Part shown: positions 27,135 to 37,391 of the stretch, piece after piece | How the letters are laid out: each line of letters begins with the position of its first letter | How positions within the stretch are numbered: position 1 is the first letter of the stretch | Origin: Bacillota bacterium | Lineage (GTDB): Bacteria > Bacillota > Bacilli > Alicyclobacillales > SLC66 | Length of the DNA stretch: 54,791 bases | Assembly (NCBI GenBank): GCA_021821055.1 | Contig: JAKACX010000010.1 | Coordinates: forward strand, 1 to 54,791 | Direction: 5' to 3' | Notes under the pieces: generated by a model | The model's database searches: none | What the model was told of the DNA's origin: nothing | Seen by the model: only the letters and a program-made list of their open reading frames with translations | Position numbers and translations under genes: made by a program

Positions 27135-27498
27135 CTGACAACACCCCCAACAGATCATATCGGTTCCGGGGAGACGGTGACGAAACCCGCTCCTCCGGGC
27201 AAACACAGAGTTTGACACAAATAAAAAGCGCGAGCTGTCCGCGCCCGCACTACACCCACACCGTCGCCAAAACCACTGCTGCGCCATCACGTGTGCAGTG
27301 ACCTGTGGATACCGCGTGCAAGCGGATCGCGAGGTGAGAAGCGGGACGCTTCTTCTTGCCTGCCAAAGACTGAGCCGTCAATGCCATCATAGCAGGAAAC
27401 GCCCGCCGTCGCAAGCGGGTGAAAAGCGCCCCCGCCCCTGCGCACACGCAGAGACGAAAGCGCTGGTGGTTGACACTGTACTGCCAGACCCGATGTTA
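27135..27498 (-). ncRNA. infC-rpmI-rplT leader with attenuator (L20-type)
   Basis: About 360 nt of untranslated leader between the promoter and infC. It contains an intrinsic terminator at 27221-27244 roughly 90 nt before the ATT start. In Bacillus this operon is controlled by L20-dependent premature termination in a long leader. Position, length and terminator agree, but I have not verified the L20-binding fold. Confidence 0.7.
27221..27244 (-). terminator. Attenuator terminator in the infC leader
   Basis: Minus strand: GCGCG, 7-nt loop, CGCGC, then TTTTTAT (27227-27221). Confidence 0.8.
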
Positions 27499-28395
27499 CT
27501 GGGTAGTATAGAGAGTCGCGTGCGCATTGTCAATTGCCTCCATCAAATGGTCACATTGGACACGTTCCGTCCACAATTCCGCCCTCCCGGCAAAGATCCG
27601 CATGAGCGTGTACGCGAACGCGTTCTCCGCTTCGGGCAGGCAGATGACCAGTTGCTCCGGCGCGCGCGTGATGAGTTCGCTCATGAGGACGTCCTGCGGG
27701 TGGAGGTCATTCGTCTCGGCCTGCATGGCGATCCGCTCCATGCGTCCGAGGTCGAGCGGCTGCAGGCGGTCGTCAAAGCCGGCGACCGTGTTGTCGCCCC
27801 TGCACAACACGTAGACGGTCCCCGGGGTCACGGGCGTTGTGTAAAGGAAATGGCGCAGGATGTCGAGAAACTGCTCGTACTCCAGACTGACCAGATACTC
27901 GTCGGTCGCCCGGCGGATGGCGTCGTCTATGTCCGCAAGAAACGGCCGGCAGCGAAAGTGAAGGAATCCGTCCACATTGATCTCGCGGTTCTCCTTGAGC
28001 AGGGAGCGCAGCGCCCGTTCCATCCACCGCCGTTCGCGCTGCCGGACGCTCCCGGCGCGCGGCCCGAACGCGGTCATGCGCAGATAGGCGGCCGTGGCGA
28101 GAGCGTCCGCTTCCTCCTCCGCGAACGCCTCCGGCGCGTCGGCAAGACGCCGTCTGATGCGCCTGTACTGCCATGGGCCGTACAGGTAGCGCGTCAATTT
28201 CCCGGCCAGCAGGTGTTCAGACGGACAGGTTTCGGCGAGTCCCTCAAAGTCCAGATCGATGTAAGCCGGACCCGCCGGGTCGTCCACCTGCATGAAAAGC
28301 AAGACGCCGCGGTGTGCCAGCGGCGCCGCCAGCCCCTGAAGCCAGAGCAGCAGGTCGTGCAGGTCCAGCGGTGCCCCCATGCGCAATCGATGCAT
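27496..28395 (-). CDS. ytxC: Sporulation protein YtxC family
   Basis: 299 aa with no membrane segment. ALRSLLKENREINVDGFLHFRCRPFL and DIDDAIRRATDEYLVSLEYEQFLDILRHFL match the YtxC core, where a Leu-rich helical segment follows an INVDGFL motif. The gene commonly lies just upstream of thrS or infC in spore formers, as here; its molecular function is unknown. The ATG at 28395 follows GGGGGAC; the longer frame to 28914 overlaps the transporter gene and is rejected. The last codons contain the infC promoter. Confidence 0.82.
   Translation of the reverse strand: MHRLRMGAPLDLHDLLLWLQGLAAPLAHRGVLLFMQVDDPAGPAYIDLDFEGLAETCPSEHLLAGKLTRYLYGPWQYRRIRRRLADAPEAFAEEEADALATAAYLRMTAFGPRAGSVRQRERRWMERALRSLLKENREINVDGFLHFRCRPFLADIDDAIRRATDEYLVSLEYEQFLDILRHFLYTTPVTPGTVYVLCRGDNTVAGFDDRLQPLDLGRMERIAMQAETNDLHPQDVLMSELITRAPEQLVICLPEAENAFAYTLMRIFAGRAELWTERVQCDHLMEAIDNAHATLYTTQ
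27505..27533 (-). promoter_or_regulatory. Sigma-A promoter for infC-rpmI-rplT
   Basis: Minus strand: TTGACA at 27533-27528, a 17-bp spacer, and TATACT at 27510-27505. It lies inside the 3' end of ytxC. The predicted start is near 27498. Confidence 0.87.
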
Positions 28396-28460
28396 TCGTG
28401 AAGTCCCCCTTCTCGAGGCGAAAGCAACACTACGCACAGTATGCTGATTAGCCGGCCGCC

Positions 28461-29330
28461 CTATGCCTTGCTCCTCATGCGCGCGAACTCCCGAGCGAAA
28501 GACACTGTCGCGACGCCGAACACGATGCCCACGGCAAGCACGGTCCCCACGCCGATGGTGTGCAGGTTGTGGACGTGCAGCGGTGTCTCGATTCCCCAGC
28601 GCGACAGCGGGGTCCAGATTTCCAGACCGCCCGCCGCGACAAACGCGAGCCCGCCGTACAGCAGCACATTGGCCGCGATGCGCCGCGCCATGACGGGCAG
28701 AAGCGCCGGGTCCACGCGCATTCGTCCGACAAAGTGTCCCACGGCGGCGCCGATGGCCATCTGGGTGAGCATCGTCCCCACTCCGAACAGCAGTCCGGGC
28801 AGAAACCCGAGCGCCGCCGACGGCATCTGCGGCGTCAACACGGTGTAGACGATGAGAGCAAACGCTCCTGTGCCCCAGCCCGCGACAAACCCGTGCACAG
28901 ACGCCATTTTCCACGACAGCGGGCGCACGGCCGGCGCGGCGCCGGAGTCCGGCCGGCGCGAAAACCGCCGGAAAAACGGCTGCAGGAAGTGGATGTGGCG
29001 CCCCAGGCGCAGGATGTAGACGGCAGAGCCGCTCATGATCAGCCCGATGACGACGTACAGGTACGCCTGCGCCGATTGCAGCGCCAGCACGGACCCGAGC
29101 AGGAGATAGGCAAGCTCCGCCGCGATGGCGCGCTGCAGCGTGAACGCCGCCGAGAAAGCAAAACCGCTGCGCATGCCGCCGCGCGAACTGTAACTGCCCA
29201 CGGAATAGCTGAACGTGATCGGCCAGGTGTGTTCGTCAGGCGTAATCCCGTGCAGGACGCCGAGCAACGCCGCGGTGAGCAGGGCAATCACGAAGCCAAG
29301 GTGGGCGGACGGATCCCACAGGTTTAACAC
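28461..29330 (-). CDS. NicO/UreH-like metal transporter
   Basis: Polytopic membrane protein (289 aa) with about seven hydrophobic segments in two halves. The first half carries VLHGITPDEHTWPITFSYSV, comparable to the His/Asp metal motif near the N-terminus of NicO/UreH/RcnA-type nickel-cobalt transporters. A second conserved segment is VHGFVAGWGTGAFALIVY. A cytoplasmic His-containing loop (GRHIHFLQPFFRRFSRR) joins the halves. The start is a GTG at 29330, with GGAGGG 6 nt upstream. A Zur-like palindrome lies 17 bp before the start, so zinc is a possible substrate or signal; nickel or cobalt remain alternatives. Confidence 0.7.
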   Translation of the reverse strand: MLNLWDPSAHLGFVIALLTAALLGVLHGITPDEHTWPITFSYSVGSYSSRGGMRSGFAFSAAFTLQRAIAAELAYLLLGSVLALQSAQAYLYVVIGLIMSGSAVYILRLGRHIHFLQPFFRRFSRRPDSGAAPAVRPLSWKMASVHGFVAGWGTGAFALIVYTVLTPQMPSAALGFLPGLLFGVGTMLTQMAIGAAVGHFVGRMRVDPALLPVMARRIAANVLLYGGLAFVAAGGLEIWTPLSRWGIETPLHVHNLHTIGVGTVLAVGIVFGVATVSFAREFARMRSKA

Positions 29331-29346
29331 CGTCATCCCTCCGACT

Positions 29347-29367
29347 AAAACGAAATGATTACGTTTT
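29347..29367. promoter_or_regulatory. Zur-like 7-1-7 operator
   Basis: A 21-bp palindrome: ten base pairs flank one central base and only one pair is mismatched. On the minus strand it reads AAAACGTAAT-C-ATTTCGTTTT, close to the Bacillus Zur consensus TCGTAAT-N-ATTACGA. It lies 17 bp upstream of the transporter start and a few bases downstream of a TACAAT (29385-29380), a position suited to repression. Confidence 0.7.
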
Positions 29368-29413
29368 GTATCTGAGATGATTGTATCATACGGTGTCAAT
29401 TCCCTGTCTCCCA

Positions 29414-29448
29414 GCGGCGCTTGACTCCGTTGGCATTTCCATCGCCCG
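29414..29448. repeat. 35-bp dispersed repeat, copy 2
   Basis: Second copy of the element at 21168-21202 (30 of 35 identical). It lies between the malic enzyme stop and the metal-transporter promoter. Confidence 0.75.
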
Positions 29449-29479
29449 CTTCCGTGCGGATGCGCAGCGGACGGCCGTC

Positions 29480-30904
29480 TCAGGCGGGCGGCTGCGCGCG
29501 CTCCCGGCGGGCCACGCCGCTTGCCGCGGCGGCCTCCGCGACAGCACGGCTCACGGCGCCGCTCACCTCGCGATTGAAGACGCTCGGAATGATGTAGTAC
29601 TCGTTCAATTCCTCGTCGCCCACAATGGACGCGATGGCCTTTGCCGCCGCCAGTTTCATCGCTTCATTGATCGTCACCGCGCGCGAATCGAGCGCGCCGC
29701 GAAACATTCCGGGAAAACACAGGACGTTGTTGATCTGGTTCGGATAATCCGACCGTCCGGTCGCCATCACGCGCACGTACGGCTCCGCCACCTCCGGCTC
29801 GATCTCCGGTGACGGGTTGGCCATGGCAAACACGATGGGATCGTGCGCCATTGCCTGGATGTGTTCGATCCGCAAAACGCCCGGTCCGGACAGCCCGACA
29901 AACGCGTCCGCTCCCGCGATCGCGTCGTCGAGCGACCCTTCGAGTTGCGCTTCGTTTGTGTGCTCCGCGTACCACGCCCAGACCGGGTTGTCATATGCCC
30001 GCCTGCGGGTGATGACGCCCTCGCGGTCCACGCCGACAACCTCGCGCACACCGGCCGCCAGAAGCATCTTCGTGCAGGCCACGCCCGCCGCGCCGATGCC
30101 GGTGACGACGACGCGCATGTCCGCAAGCTCCTTGCCGACGAGCTTGGCCGCGTTCATGAGACCCGCGAGCAAAACCACCGCCGTGCCGTGCTGATCGTCG
30201 TGAAACACCGGAATGTCGAGCTCTTCGCGCAATCTGTCTTCGATCTCGAAACAGCGCGGCGACGAGATGTCCTCGAGGTTGATTCCGCCAAAGATCGGCG
30301 CGATCGCCTTGACGGTGCGCACGATCTCATCCGTGTCCTTGGTGTCCAGGCAGATCGGGAACGCGTCTACCCCGGCAAACTGCTTGAACAGCATGGCCTT
30401 CCCTTCCATGACGGGAATGGCCGCCGACGGCCCGATGTCGCCGAGTCCGAGCACCGCCGTTCCGTCGGTCACGATCGCCACGGTGTTGCGCTTGATCGTC
30501 AACTGAAAGGCTTTTGATTCGTCCTCGTGGATCGCCATGCAGACGCGAGCGACATCCGGGGTGTACACCCGGGACAGGTCGTCGCGATTTTTCACCGGGA
30601 TCCGCGAGTGAATCTCGATCTTTCCGCCCAAGTGAAGCAGAAACGTCCGGTCCGAAACATTGACGACCTTGACGCCAGGCTGCGCCCCGAGCGCGTCCAC
30701 AATGCGCTTGCCGTGGACCGCGTCGGCCGCCTGGATGGTGACGTCGCGCACAGCGACAGACTTCAACACCTGAATGACGTCGACAGCCACGATGTCGCCG
30801 CCGGCCTCGCCGATCGTCTTGGCCACCTGGCCGAACGTCGCGATCGAGTTCGCCAGTTCCAGGCGGACGATCAGACTCGCCGCCGCCGCGCTTCCCATGC
30901 TCAT
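29480..30904 (-). CDS. NAD(P)-dependent malic enzyme with N-terminal ACT domain
   Basis: Oxidatively decarboxylates malate to pyruvate. Residues ~10-85 form an ACT domain (SLIVRLELANSIATFGQVAKTIGEAGGDIVAVDV), seen in some Firmicute malic enzymes. The catalytic part has YTPDVARVCMAI, TDGTAVLGLGDIGPSAAIPVMEGKAML, the acidic FGGINLEDISSPRCFEIE and HDDQHGTAVV, and a dinucleotide fold (VVTGIGAAGVACTKMLL). Length is 474 aa. Cofactor preference cannot be read from sequence. It follows the pyruvate dehydrogenase operon, but a hairpin and a TATAAT lie between, so it may be transcribed separately. Starts at GTG/ATG codons near 30904 and 30898 are both possible. Confidence 0.92.
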   Translation of the reverse strand: MSMGSAAAASLIVRLELANSIATFGQVAKTIGEAGGDIVAVDVIQVLKSVAVRDVTIQAADAVHGKRIVDALGAQPGVKVVNVSDRTFLLHLGGKIEIHSRIPVKNRDDLSRVYTPDVARVCMAIHEDESKAFQLTIKRNTVAIVTDGTAVLGLGDIGPSAAIPVMEGKAMLFKQFAGVDAFPICLDTKDTDEIVRTVKAIAPIFGGINLEDISSPRCFEIEDRLREELDIPVFHDDQHGTAVVLLAGLMNAAKLVGKELADMRVVVTGIGAAGVACTKMLLAAGVREVVGVDREGVITRRRAYDNPVWAWYAEHTNEAQLEGSLDDAIAGADAFVGLSGPGVLRIEHIQAMAHDPIVFAMANPSPEIEPEVAEPYVRVMATGRSDYPNQINNVLCFPGMFRGALDSRAVTINEAMKLAAAKAIASIVGDEELNEYYIIPSVFNREVSGAVSRAVAEAAAASGVARRERAQPPA

Positions 30905-30923
30905 ACCCGCACCCCCCCGCTAC

Positions 30924-30929
30924 ATTATA
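30924..30929 (-). promoter_or_regulatory. Possible -10 box for the malic enzyme gene
   Basis: Perfect TATAAT on the minus strand, 20 bp before the start codon. No good -35 lies at standard spacing, where the upstream hairpin sits. Low certainty. Confidence 0.4.
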
Positions 30930-30934
30930 ACCAA

Positions 30935-30965
30935 GCGCCCGCTCCGAAACATCCGGAACGGGCGC
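30935..30965 (-). terminator. Hairpin after lpdA
   Basis: A 12-bp stem with one G-U pair (GCGCCCG arms extended by TCCG/CGGA) and a short loop. It is followed by TTGGTT rather than a clean U-run. It probably marks the end of the pdh operon or reduces read-through into the malic enzyme gene. Confidence 0.55.
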
Positions 30966-31011
30966 GCGCGAAGCCGGTCGCGGTCGCTGCTGTCTCGCGG
31001 ACACGCCGGGT

Positions 31012-32421
31012 CTATTTGCCCACAACGTGAATCGGGCGCCCGAGCGCCACCTCCGCCGCCTCCATGGTCATCTCGCCGAGCGTGGGGTGCGCGTGGATGG
31101 TCAAGGCCACGTCTTCCAGCGTCGCGCCCATCTCAATGGCCAGCGCCAGTTCGGCAATGAGGTTCGACGCCTCCATGCCGACCACCTGCGCCCCCGCCAG
31201 CACTCCGCCCTCGCGCTGCGCCACAAGCTTGACGAAGCCCGCATCCGCCGCGAGCGCGACCGCCCTGCCGTTGGCCCCGTAGTTGAACCGTCCCACAACC
31301 ACTTCTCCGTACTTCGACTTGGCCTCTTCCTCCGTCAGGCCGACAGTCGCAATCTCCGGATCGGAAAAGACCACCGCCGGGATGCAGCGGTAATCCACGG
31401 CGGACGCTTCGCCGGCAATCGCCTCGGCCGCGACCTTGCCCTCATACGACGCCTTGTGCGCCAGGGCCAGCCCGGGCACAATGTCGCCGATCGCGTAGAT
31501 GTTCGGCGCGCTCGTGCGACACTGCGCATCCACCTCGATCAGGCCCTTTTCGCCGACCTTCACGCCGGCGGCCTCAAGGCCGAGTTCGTCCGTATTCGGA
31601 CGGCGTCCGACCGTGACGAGGATGTATTCGGCGGTGACGGAATGCTCCGCATCACCCGCCGTGTAGACCAATTCGACGCCGTCCTTCGTCTCTTTTGCGC
31701 TCTTGGCGAACGCATTCACCACGACGTCGACGTCGTATTTCTTCAGGCTGCGCTGCACCAGACGCGTCAGTTGCGCCTCAATGGTGGGCAGCAGTGAACC
31801 CGTCCCCTCGATGATCGTCACCTTCGCGCCAAATTTCGCGAACGTCTGACCCAGCTCGACGCCGATGTACCCGCCGCCGATCACGATGAGGCTCTTCGGC
31901 GCCTCTTCCAGGGCGAGCGCTTCGCTGGAGGAGAGGATCCGGCCGCCAAACGGCAGGCCCTTGAGTTCAATCGGCCGGGAGCCGGTCGCCACGATGCAGT
32001 GCTCGAACCGGTAATTGTGCCCCTCCGTCTCGGTCATCACACGCGCCTCGCCGGCCCGCGAAAAGAACGCCTCGCCTTTTATGACGGTCACCTTGTTGCC
32101 TTTTAACAGCGTCTTCACGCCGCCTGTCATCTTGTCCACGACAGTCTGCTTCCAGCGCTGCACCTTGGGATAATCCAGCTCCGCCGTGGTCGAAATGCCC
32201 GGGTAGACGCTTTCGCTCGCCGCCTCGTAGTGGTGCGCGGCCGAGATCAACGCCTTGGACGGAATGCACCCTCGGTTCAGGCAGACTCCACCCAGGTCCT
32301 CCTTCTCCACCAGCGTGACCTGCCGGCCCAGTTGCGCCGCGCGAATCGCGGCCACGTACCCGCCCGGCCCGCCGCCGATGATCAGTACATCCGTTTCTTC
32401 TGTAAGTTCGCCGACAACCAT
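31012..32421 (-). CDS. lpdA: Dihydrolipoyl dehydrogenase (E3 of pyruvate dehydrogenase)
   Basis: FAD enzyme that reoxidises dihydrolipoamide with NAD. The FAD fold (VLIIGGGPGGYVAAIRAAQLG), the redox disulfide GGVCLNRGCIPSKALI, the NAD fold (SLIVIGGGYIGVELGQTFAKFGAKVTIIE), the second FAD motif (IYAIGDIVPGLALAHKAS) and the C-terminal catalytic HAHPTLGEMTMEAAE are all present. Length is 469 aa. GGAGG in the last codons of the E2 gene precedes its ATG; the spacing of four bases between genes shows an operon. Confidence 0.97.
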   Translation of the reverse strand: MVVGELTEETDVLIIGGGPGGYVAAIRAAQLGRQVTLVEKEDLGGVCLNRGCIPSKALISAAHHYEAASESVYPGISTTAELDYPKVQRWKQTVVDKMTGGVKTLLKGNKVTVIKGEAFFSRAGEARVMTETEGHNYRFEHCIVATGSRPIELKGLPFGGRILSSSEALALEEAPKSLIVIGGGYIGVELGQTFAKFGAKVTIIEGTGSLLPTIEAQLTRLVQRSLKKYDVDVVVNAFAKSAKETKDGVELVYTAGDAEHSVTAEYILVTVGRRPNTDELGLEAAGVKVGEKGLIEVDAQCRTSAPNIYAIGDIVPGLALAHKASYEGKVAAEAIAGEASAVDYRCIPAVVFSDPEIATVGLTEEEAKSKYGEVVVGRFNYGANGRAVALAADAGFVKLVAQREGGVLAGAQVVGMEASNLIAELALAIEMGATLEDVALTIHAHPTLGEMTMEAAEVALGRPIHVVGK

Positions 32422-32425
32422 CGCC

Positions 32426-33880
32426 TCATACCTCCATCAGAAACAACCGTGGATTCTGCAGCAGACGCTTGATGTCGTTCAGAAAGTGTTGCGCCGTGGC
32501 GCCGTCGATGATCCGGTGGTCGAAGCTGAGCGACAGGGCCATCATGTGCGCCCCGGCGACCTGCCCATCGCGCATGACCGGCCGTTCGGTGATGCGCCCG
32601 ACGCCAAGAATGGCGACCTCGGGGAAGTTGATGATCGGCGTGAAGAACATCCCGCCCGCTGATCCGATGTTGGTAATCGAGATCGTGCTGCCCTTCATCT
32701 CGGCCAGCGCGAGCTTGCCCGCGCGCCCGCGCACCGCCAGGTCGTCAATCTCGCGCGCGACGGCCAGCAGGCTCTTGCGGTCCGCGTCGCGCACCACAGG
32801 CACGATCAGCCCGCGTTCTGTGTCGGCGGCGATGCCGATGTGGTAGTCGCGCTTGACGACGATCTCCTGGCGCTCCTCGTCGAACACGGCGTTTAGCACG
32901 GGGTGTTCGCGAACCGCCGCCACCAGGGCCTTCACGATGAACGGCAGGTAGGTGATCTTCACGCCGCGCTCGGCTGCCAGCGGTTTCAGTTCCGCGCGCA
33001 GTTCCACGAGCGCGCTCACGTCCGCCTCGTCCATCAGGGTGACGTGCGGCGCCGTGTAGGCAGACTTGACCATCGCCTGCGAGATCGCCTTGCGGATTCC
33101 CGTCAGGGCGATGCGCTCCTCTCCCTGCGCGCGTCCGGACGCCGCGGCGCCCACCGCGCTCGCCGCCGCACCCGTCGCGGCGCCATCTCCAGCCTTGCCG
33201 GACCGTTGTTCAGCCGGCCCGGGCGATTCCCCGGACGGGGCAGCCTGTCCCGCCTGCCCCGGCGCGGCGTCCCCGTCGGCCTGCGCACCATCGCCGGACG
33301 CAGCGCCAGCGGCGCCGCCCGCGCCAAAGCGCTCCACGTCGTCGCGCGTAACTTTTCCGCCCGCCCCCGTTCCCGGGACCAGGAGGATGTCCACACCGCT
33401 CTCGCGCGCATACTTGCGCACGCCTGGCGTCGCGAGCACTTCCCGCGCCGGAGCGCCCGCGCCGGACTTCCCGGCCGCATCCACAGATGGCTGCGCCGAC
33501 TCGGGCGCCGATGCCTTCTTTGCAGTCGATTGCGCCGCTCGCGGCTGCTGCGCAGCCTCGGCGTCAACCGCCTCGGCCACACTCTCCAGGCCCGCCTGTG
33601 CGACGCCGTCCTTCGCGGCAGCACCCGCTCCGTCCTCGCCCGCGACCTCGAACGTGATGATCAGATCGCCGACCACCGCCGTGCTGCCAGCCTCCAGCCT
33701 GATCTCGGCAACCGTCCCGTCCACCGGGCTGGGCAACTCCACCATGGCCTTGTCGTTCTCAACCTCGGCGATCGCGTCGTCTTCCTTCACCTGGTCGCCC
33801 GGCTTGACCAGCCACTTGTCGATCCGTCCCTCGTGCAGGCCCTCGCCCAGTTCCGGAAAGCGAAATTCAAAAACGGCCAT
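32426..33880 (-). CDS. pdhC: Pyruvate dehydrogenase E2, dihydrolipoyl acetyltransferase
   Basis: Core enzyme of the complex. Residues ~1-80 form one lipoyl domain, with the lipoylated Lys in VENDKAMVELPSP. An Ala/Pro-rich linker follows, then the E3-binding domain (ATPGVRKYARESGVDILLVPGTGAGGKVTRDDVERF), a second Ala/Gly/Pro linker, and the catalytic domain with the active-site His in SLSFDHRIIDGATAQHFL. The ATG at 33880 has GAGGTG 9 nt upstream; the GTG at 33892 overlaps that site. Length is 484 aa. Linkers are unusually Ala/Gly-rich, in line with the GC-rich genome. Confidence 0.95.
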   Translation of the reverse strand: MAVFEFRFPELGEGLHEGRIDKWLVKPGDQVKEDDAIAEVENDKAMVELPSPVDGTVAEIRLEAGSTAVVGDLIITFEVAGEDGAGAAAKDGVAQAGLESVAEAVDAEAAQQPRAAQSTAKKASAPESAQPSVDAAGKSGAGAPAREVLATPGVRKYARESGVDILLVPGTGAGGKVTRDDVERFGAGGAAGAASGDGAQADGDAAPGQAGQAAPSGESPGPAEQRSGKAGDGAATGAAASAVGAAASGRAQGEERIALTGIRKAISQAMVKSAYTAPHVTLMDEADVSALVELRAELKPLAAERGVKITYLPFIVKALVAAVREHPVLNAVFDEERQEIVVKRDYHIGIAADTERGLIVPVVRDADRKSLLAVAREIDDLAVRGRAGKLALAEMKGSTISITNIGSAGGMFFTPIINFPEVAILGVGRITERPVMRDGQVAGAHMMALSLSFDHRIIDGATAQHFLNDIKRLLQNPRLFLMEV

Positions 33881-33948
33881 GCTCTCTCGCACCTCGCTAG
33901 CTTAACTGCATGTAGAACCGACCGCGCCAAACTCTGCAGCTTCACGCA

Positions 33949-34929
33949 TCACAGCGTCAGCACGCGGTCGAGGCCCGCGCCGACACGTTCGGCGGAGGGC
34001 AGCCAGTCTTCCTCCAGCTGCGCAAACGGGTAGACCGTGTCCGGCGGCGAAATGCGGATCACGGGCCCCTCCAGGTGGTAAATCGCGTGTTCCGTGATCT
34101 GCGCGACCACCTCCGCCGCCACCCCGGCGCTGCGCTGCGCTTCCTGCAACACGACCGCGCGGTGCGTCTTCTTCACCGACGCGACAACCGTCTCGACGTC
34201 AAGCGGAGACACCGTCCGCAGGTCGATCACCTCCGCCTCGACTCCCTTGTTCTTGCTCCACTGGTCGGCCGCCTTGATCGCCGTGTGCACCATCGCCCCG
34301 TACGTCACGATCGTGACATCCCGGCCCTCGCGAACGACGTTTGCCTGACCCAGGGGGATCGTGTAGGCTTCCTCCGGCACTTCCTGGCGCAACGAGCGAT
34401 ACAGTTTCATGTGTTCGAGAAACACCACGGGGTCGTCGTCGCGAATCGCGCTGATGAGCAGCCCCTTGGCGTCGTATGGATTTGATGGTATCACAACCTT
34501 CAGTCCCGGCGACTGCGCGAGCAAGCCCTCCAGGCTGTCCGCGTGCAGTTCCGGCGTCTTCACGCCGCCGCCAAACGGCGAACGGTACACGACGGGGCAA
34601 TGAAACCTGCCGCCGGAACGGAACCTCATGCGCGCCGCCTGCCCGATGATCTCATCCATCGCCTCAAAAACAAAGCCGAAGAACTGGATCTCCGCGATCG
34701 GCCGGAACCCCTCGATCGCCAGTCCCGTCGCGAGACCGCAGATTCCCGACTCGGCGAGCGGCGTGTCAAACACGCGCTCCTGTCCGTACTTCGCCTGCAG
34801 ACCATCCGTGGCGCGGAATACCCCGCCGCTGTGACCCACGTCCTCGCCAAACAGGAGCACACTCGGATCGCGCCCCAATTCCAGGTCGAGCGCCTGCGTG
34901 ATCGCCTGGATCATCGTCAACTGCGCCAT
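33949..34929 (-). CDS. pdhB: Pyruvate dehydrogenase E1 beta subunit
   Basis: Forms the alpha2-beta2 thiamin-diphosphate E1 with PdhA. It has [59 protein letters not shown] and the C-terminal transketolase-like domain with [26 protein letters not shown]. Length is 326 aa, matching Bacillus PdhB. The ATG follows GAGGGGTG and lies 3 bp from the pdhA stop. Confidence 0.96.
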   Translation of the reverse strand: MAQLTMIQAITQALDLELGRDPSVLLFGEDVGHSGGVFRATDGLQAKYGQERVFDTPLAESGICGLATGLAIEGFRPIAEIQFFGFVFEAMDEIIGQAARMRFRSGGRFHCPVVYRSPFGGGVKTPELHADSLEGLLAQSPGLKVVIPSNPYDAKGLLISAIRDDDPVVFLEHMKLYRSLRQEVPEEAYTIPLGQANVVREGRDVTIVTYGAMVHTAIKAADQWSKNKGVEAEVIDLRTVSPLDVETVVASVKKTHRAVVLQEAQRSAGVAAEVVAQITEHAIYHLEGPVIRISPPDTVYPFAQLEEDWLPSAERVGAGLDRVLTL

Positions 34930-34932
34930 CGT

Positions 34933-36890
<1,958 letters not shown>

Positions 36891-36961
36891 CAGAGCGGAC
36901 GCCCCTTGCCGTGCGGCGGGCTGGGCCGCTCTGCGCCCTGCGCGGGACCGCCGCTTCCCGG

Positions 36962-37381
36962 TCAGCGCAGGGCCGGCGCTCCGTCTGGCCCCTCGCCGTG
37001 GCCGAGCAGAGCGCGCCGGATGCCGGCAGGCAGAGGCAACGCCCCGCCCGTTGTGTAGTCAAAGTGGATCAGCACGGCCTGCCCGCGCGCCACCCAGAGC
37101 CCCGCCGCACTTTGCAGCGCGTGCTCCACCGTGAAGCTCGAATTGCCGACGTGCCCGATCCAGGACGCTGCCGTGAGCGTGTCCCGATAATTTGCCTGCA
37201 GGATGTAATCGCACCGGGCCGAACCGACAATGATGTTCCACGTCGTTACATCCATGGAGGGATTGAAGAGTTCAAACACCTCGCGGCGCGCCTCTTCCAT
37301 CAGATGAAAGTACGACGCGTGGTTCATGTGCCCGAGAGCGTCGCAGTCACTGAAACGAACCTGAAGACTGGTGAAGAACAA
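36962..37381 (-). CDS. Acyl-CoA thioesterase, 4HBT hotdog fold
   Basis: The block VRFSDCDALGHMNHASYFHLMEEARREVF holds the catalytic Asp of 4-hydroxybenzoyl-CoA-type thioesterases, and SARCDYILQANYRDTL is the following conserved strand. The start is a TTG at 37381, 6 nt after GAGGTG (139 aa, the family size); a GTG at 37390 is the alternative. Its ribosome site overlaps the stop of the upstream ABC1-kinase gene, so the two are coupled. The substrate is unknown. Confidence 0.82.
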   Translation of the reverse strand: MFFTSLQVRFSDCDALGHMNHASYFHLMEEARREVFELFNPSMDVTTWNIIVGSARCDYILQANYRDTLTAASWIGHVGNSSFTVEHALQSAAGLWVARGQAVLIHFDYTTGGALPLPAGIRRALLGHGEGPDGAPALR

Positions 37382-37391
37382 CGCGCCCACC

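Noticed and set aside
30924-30965. Malic enzyme as a fifth member of the pdh operon
   Set aside because: Not ruled out, but a hairpin and a -10 box between lpdA and the gene favour separate transcription.
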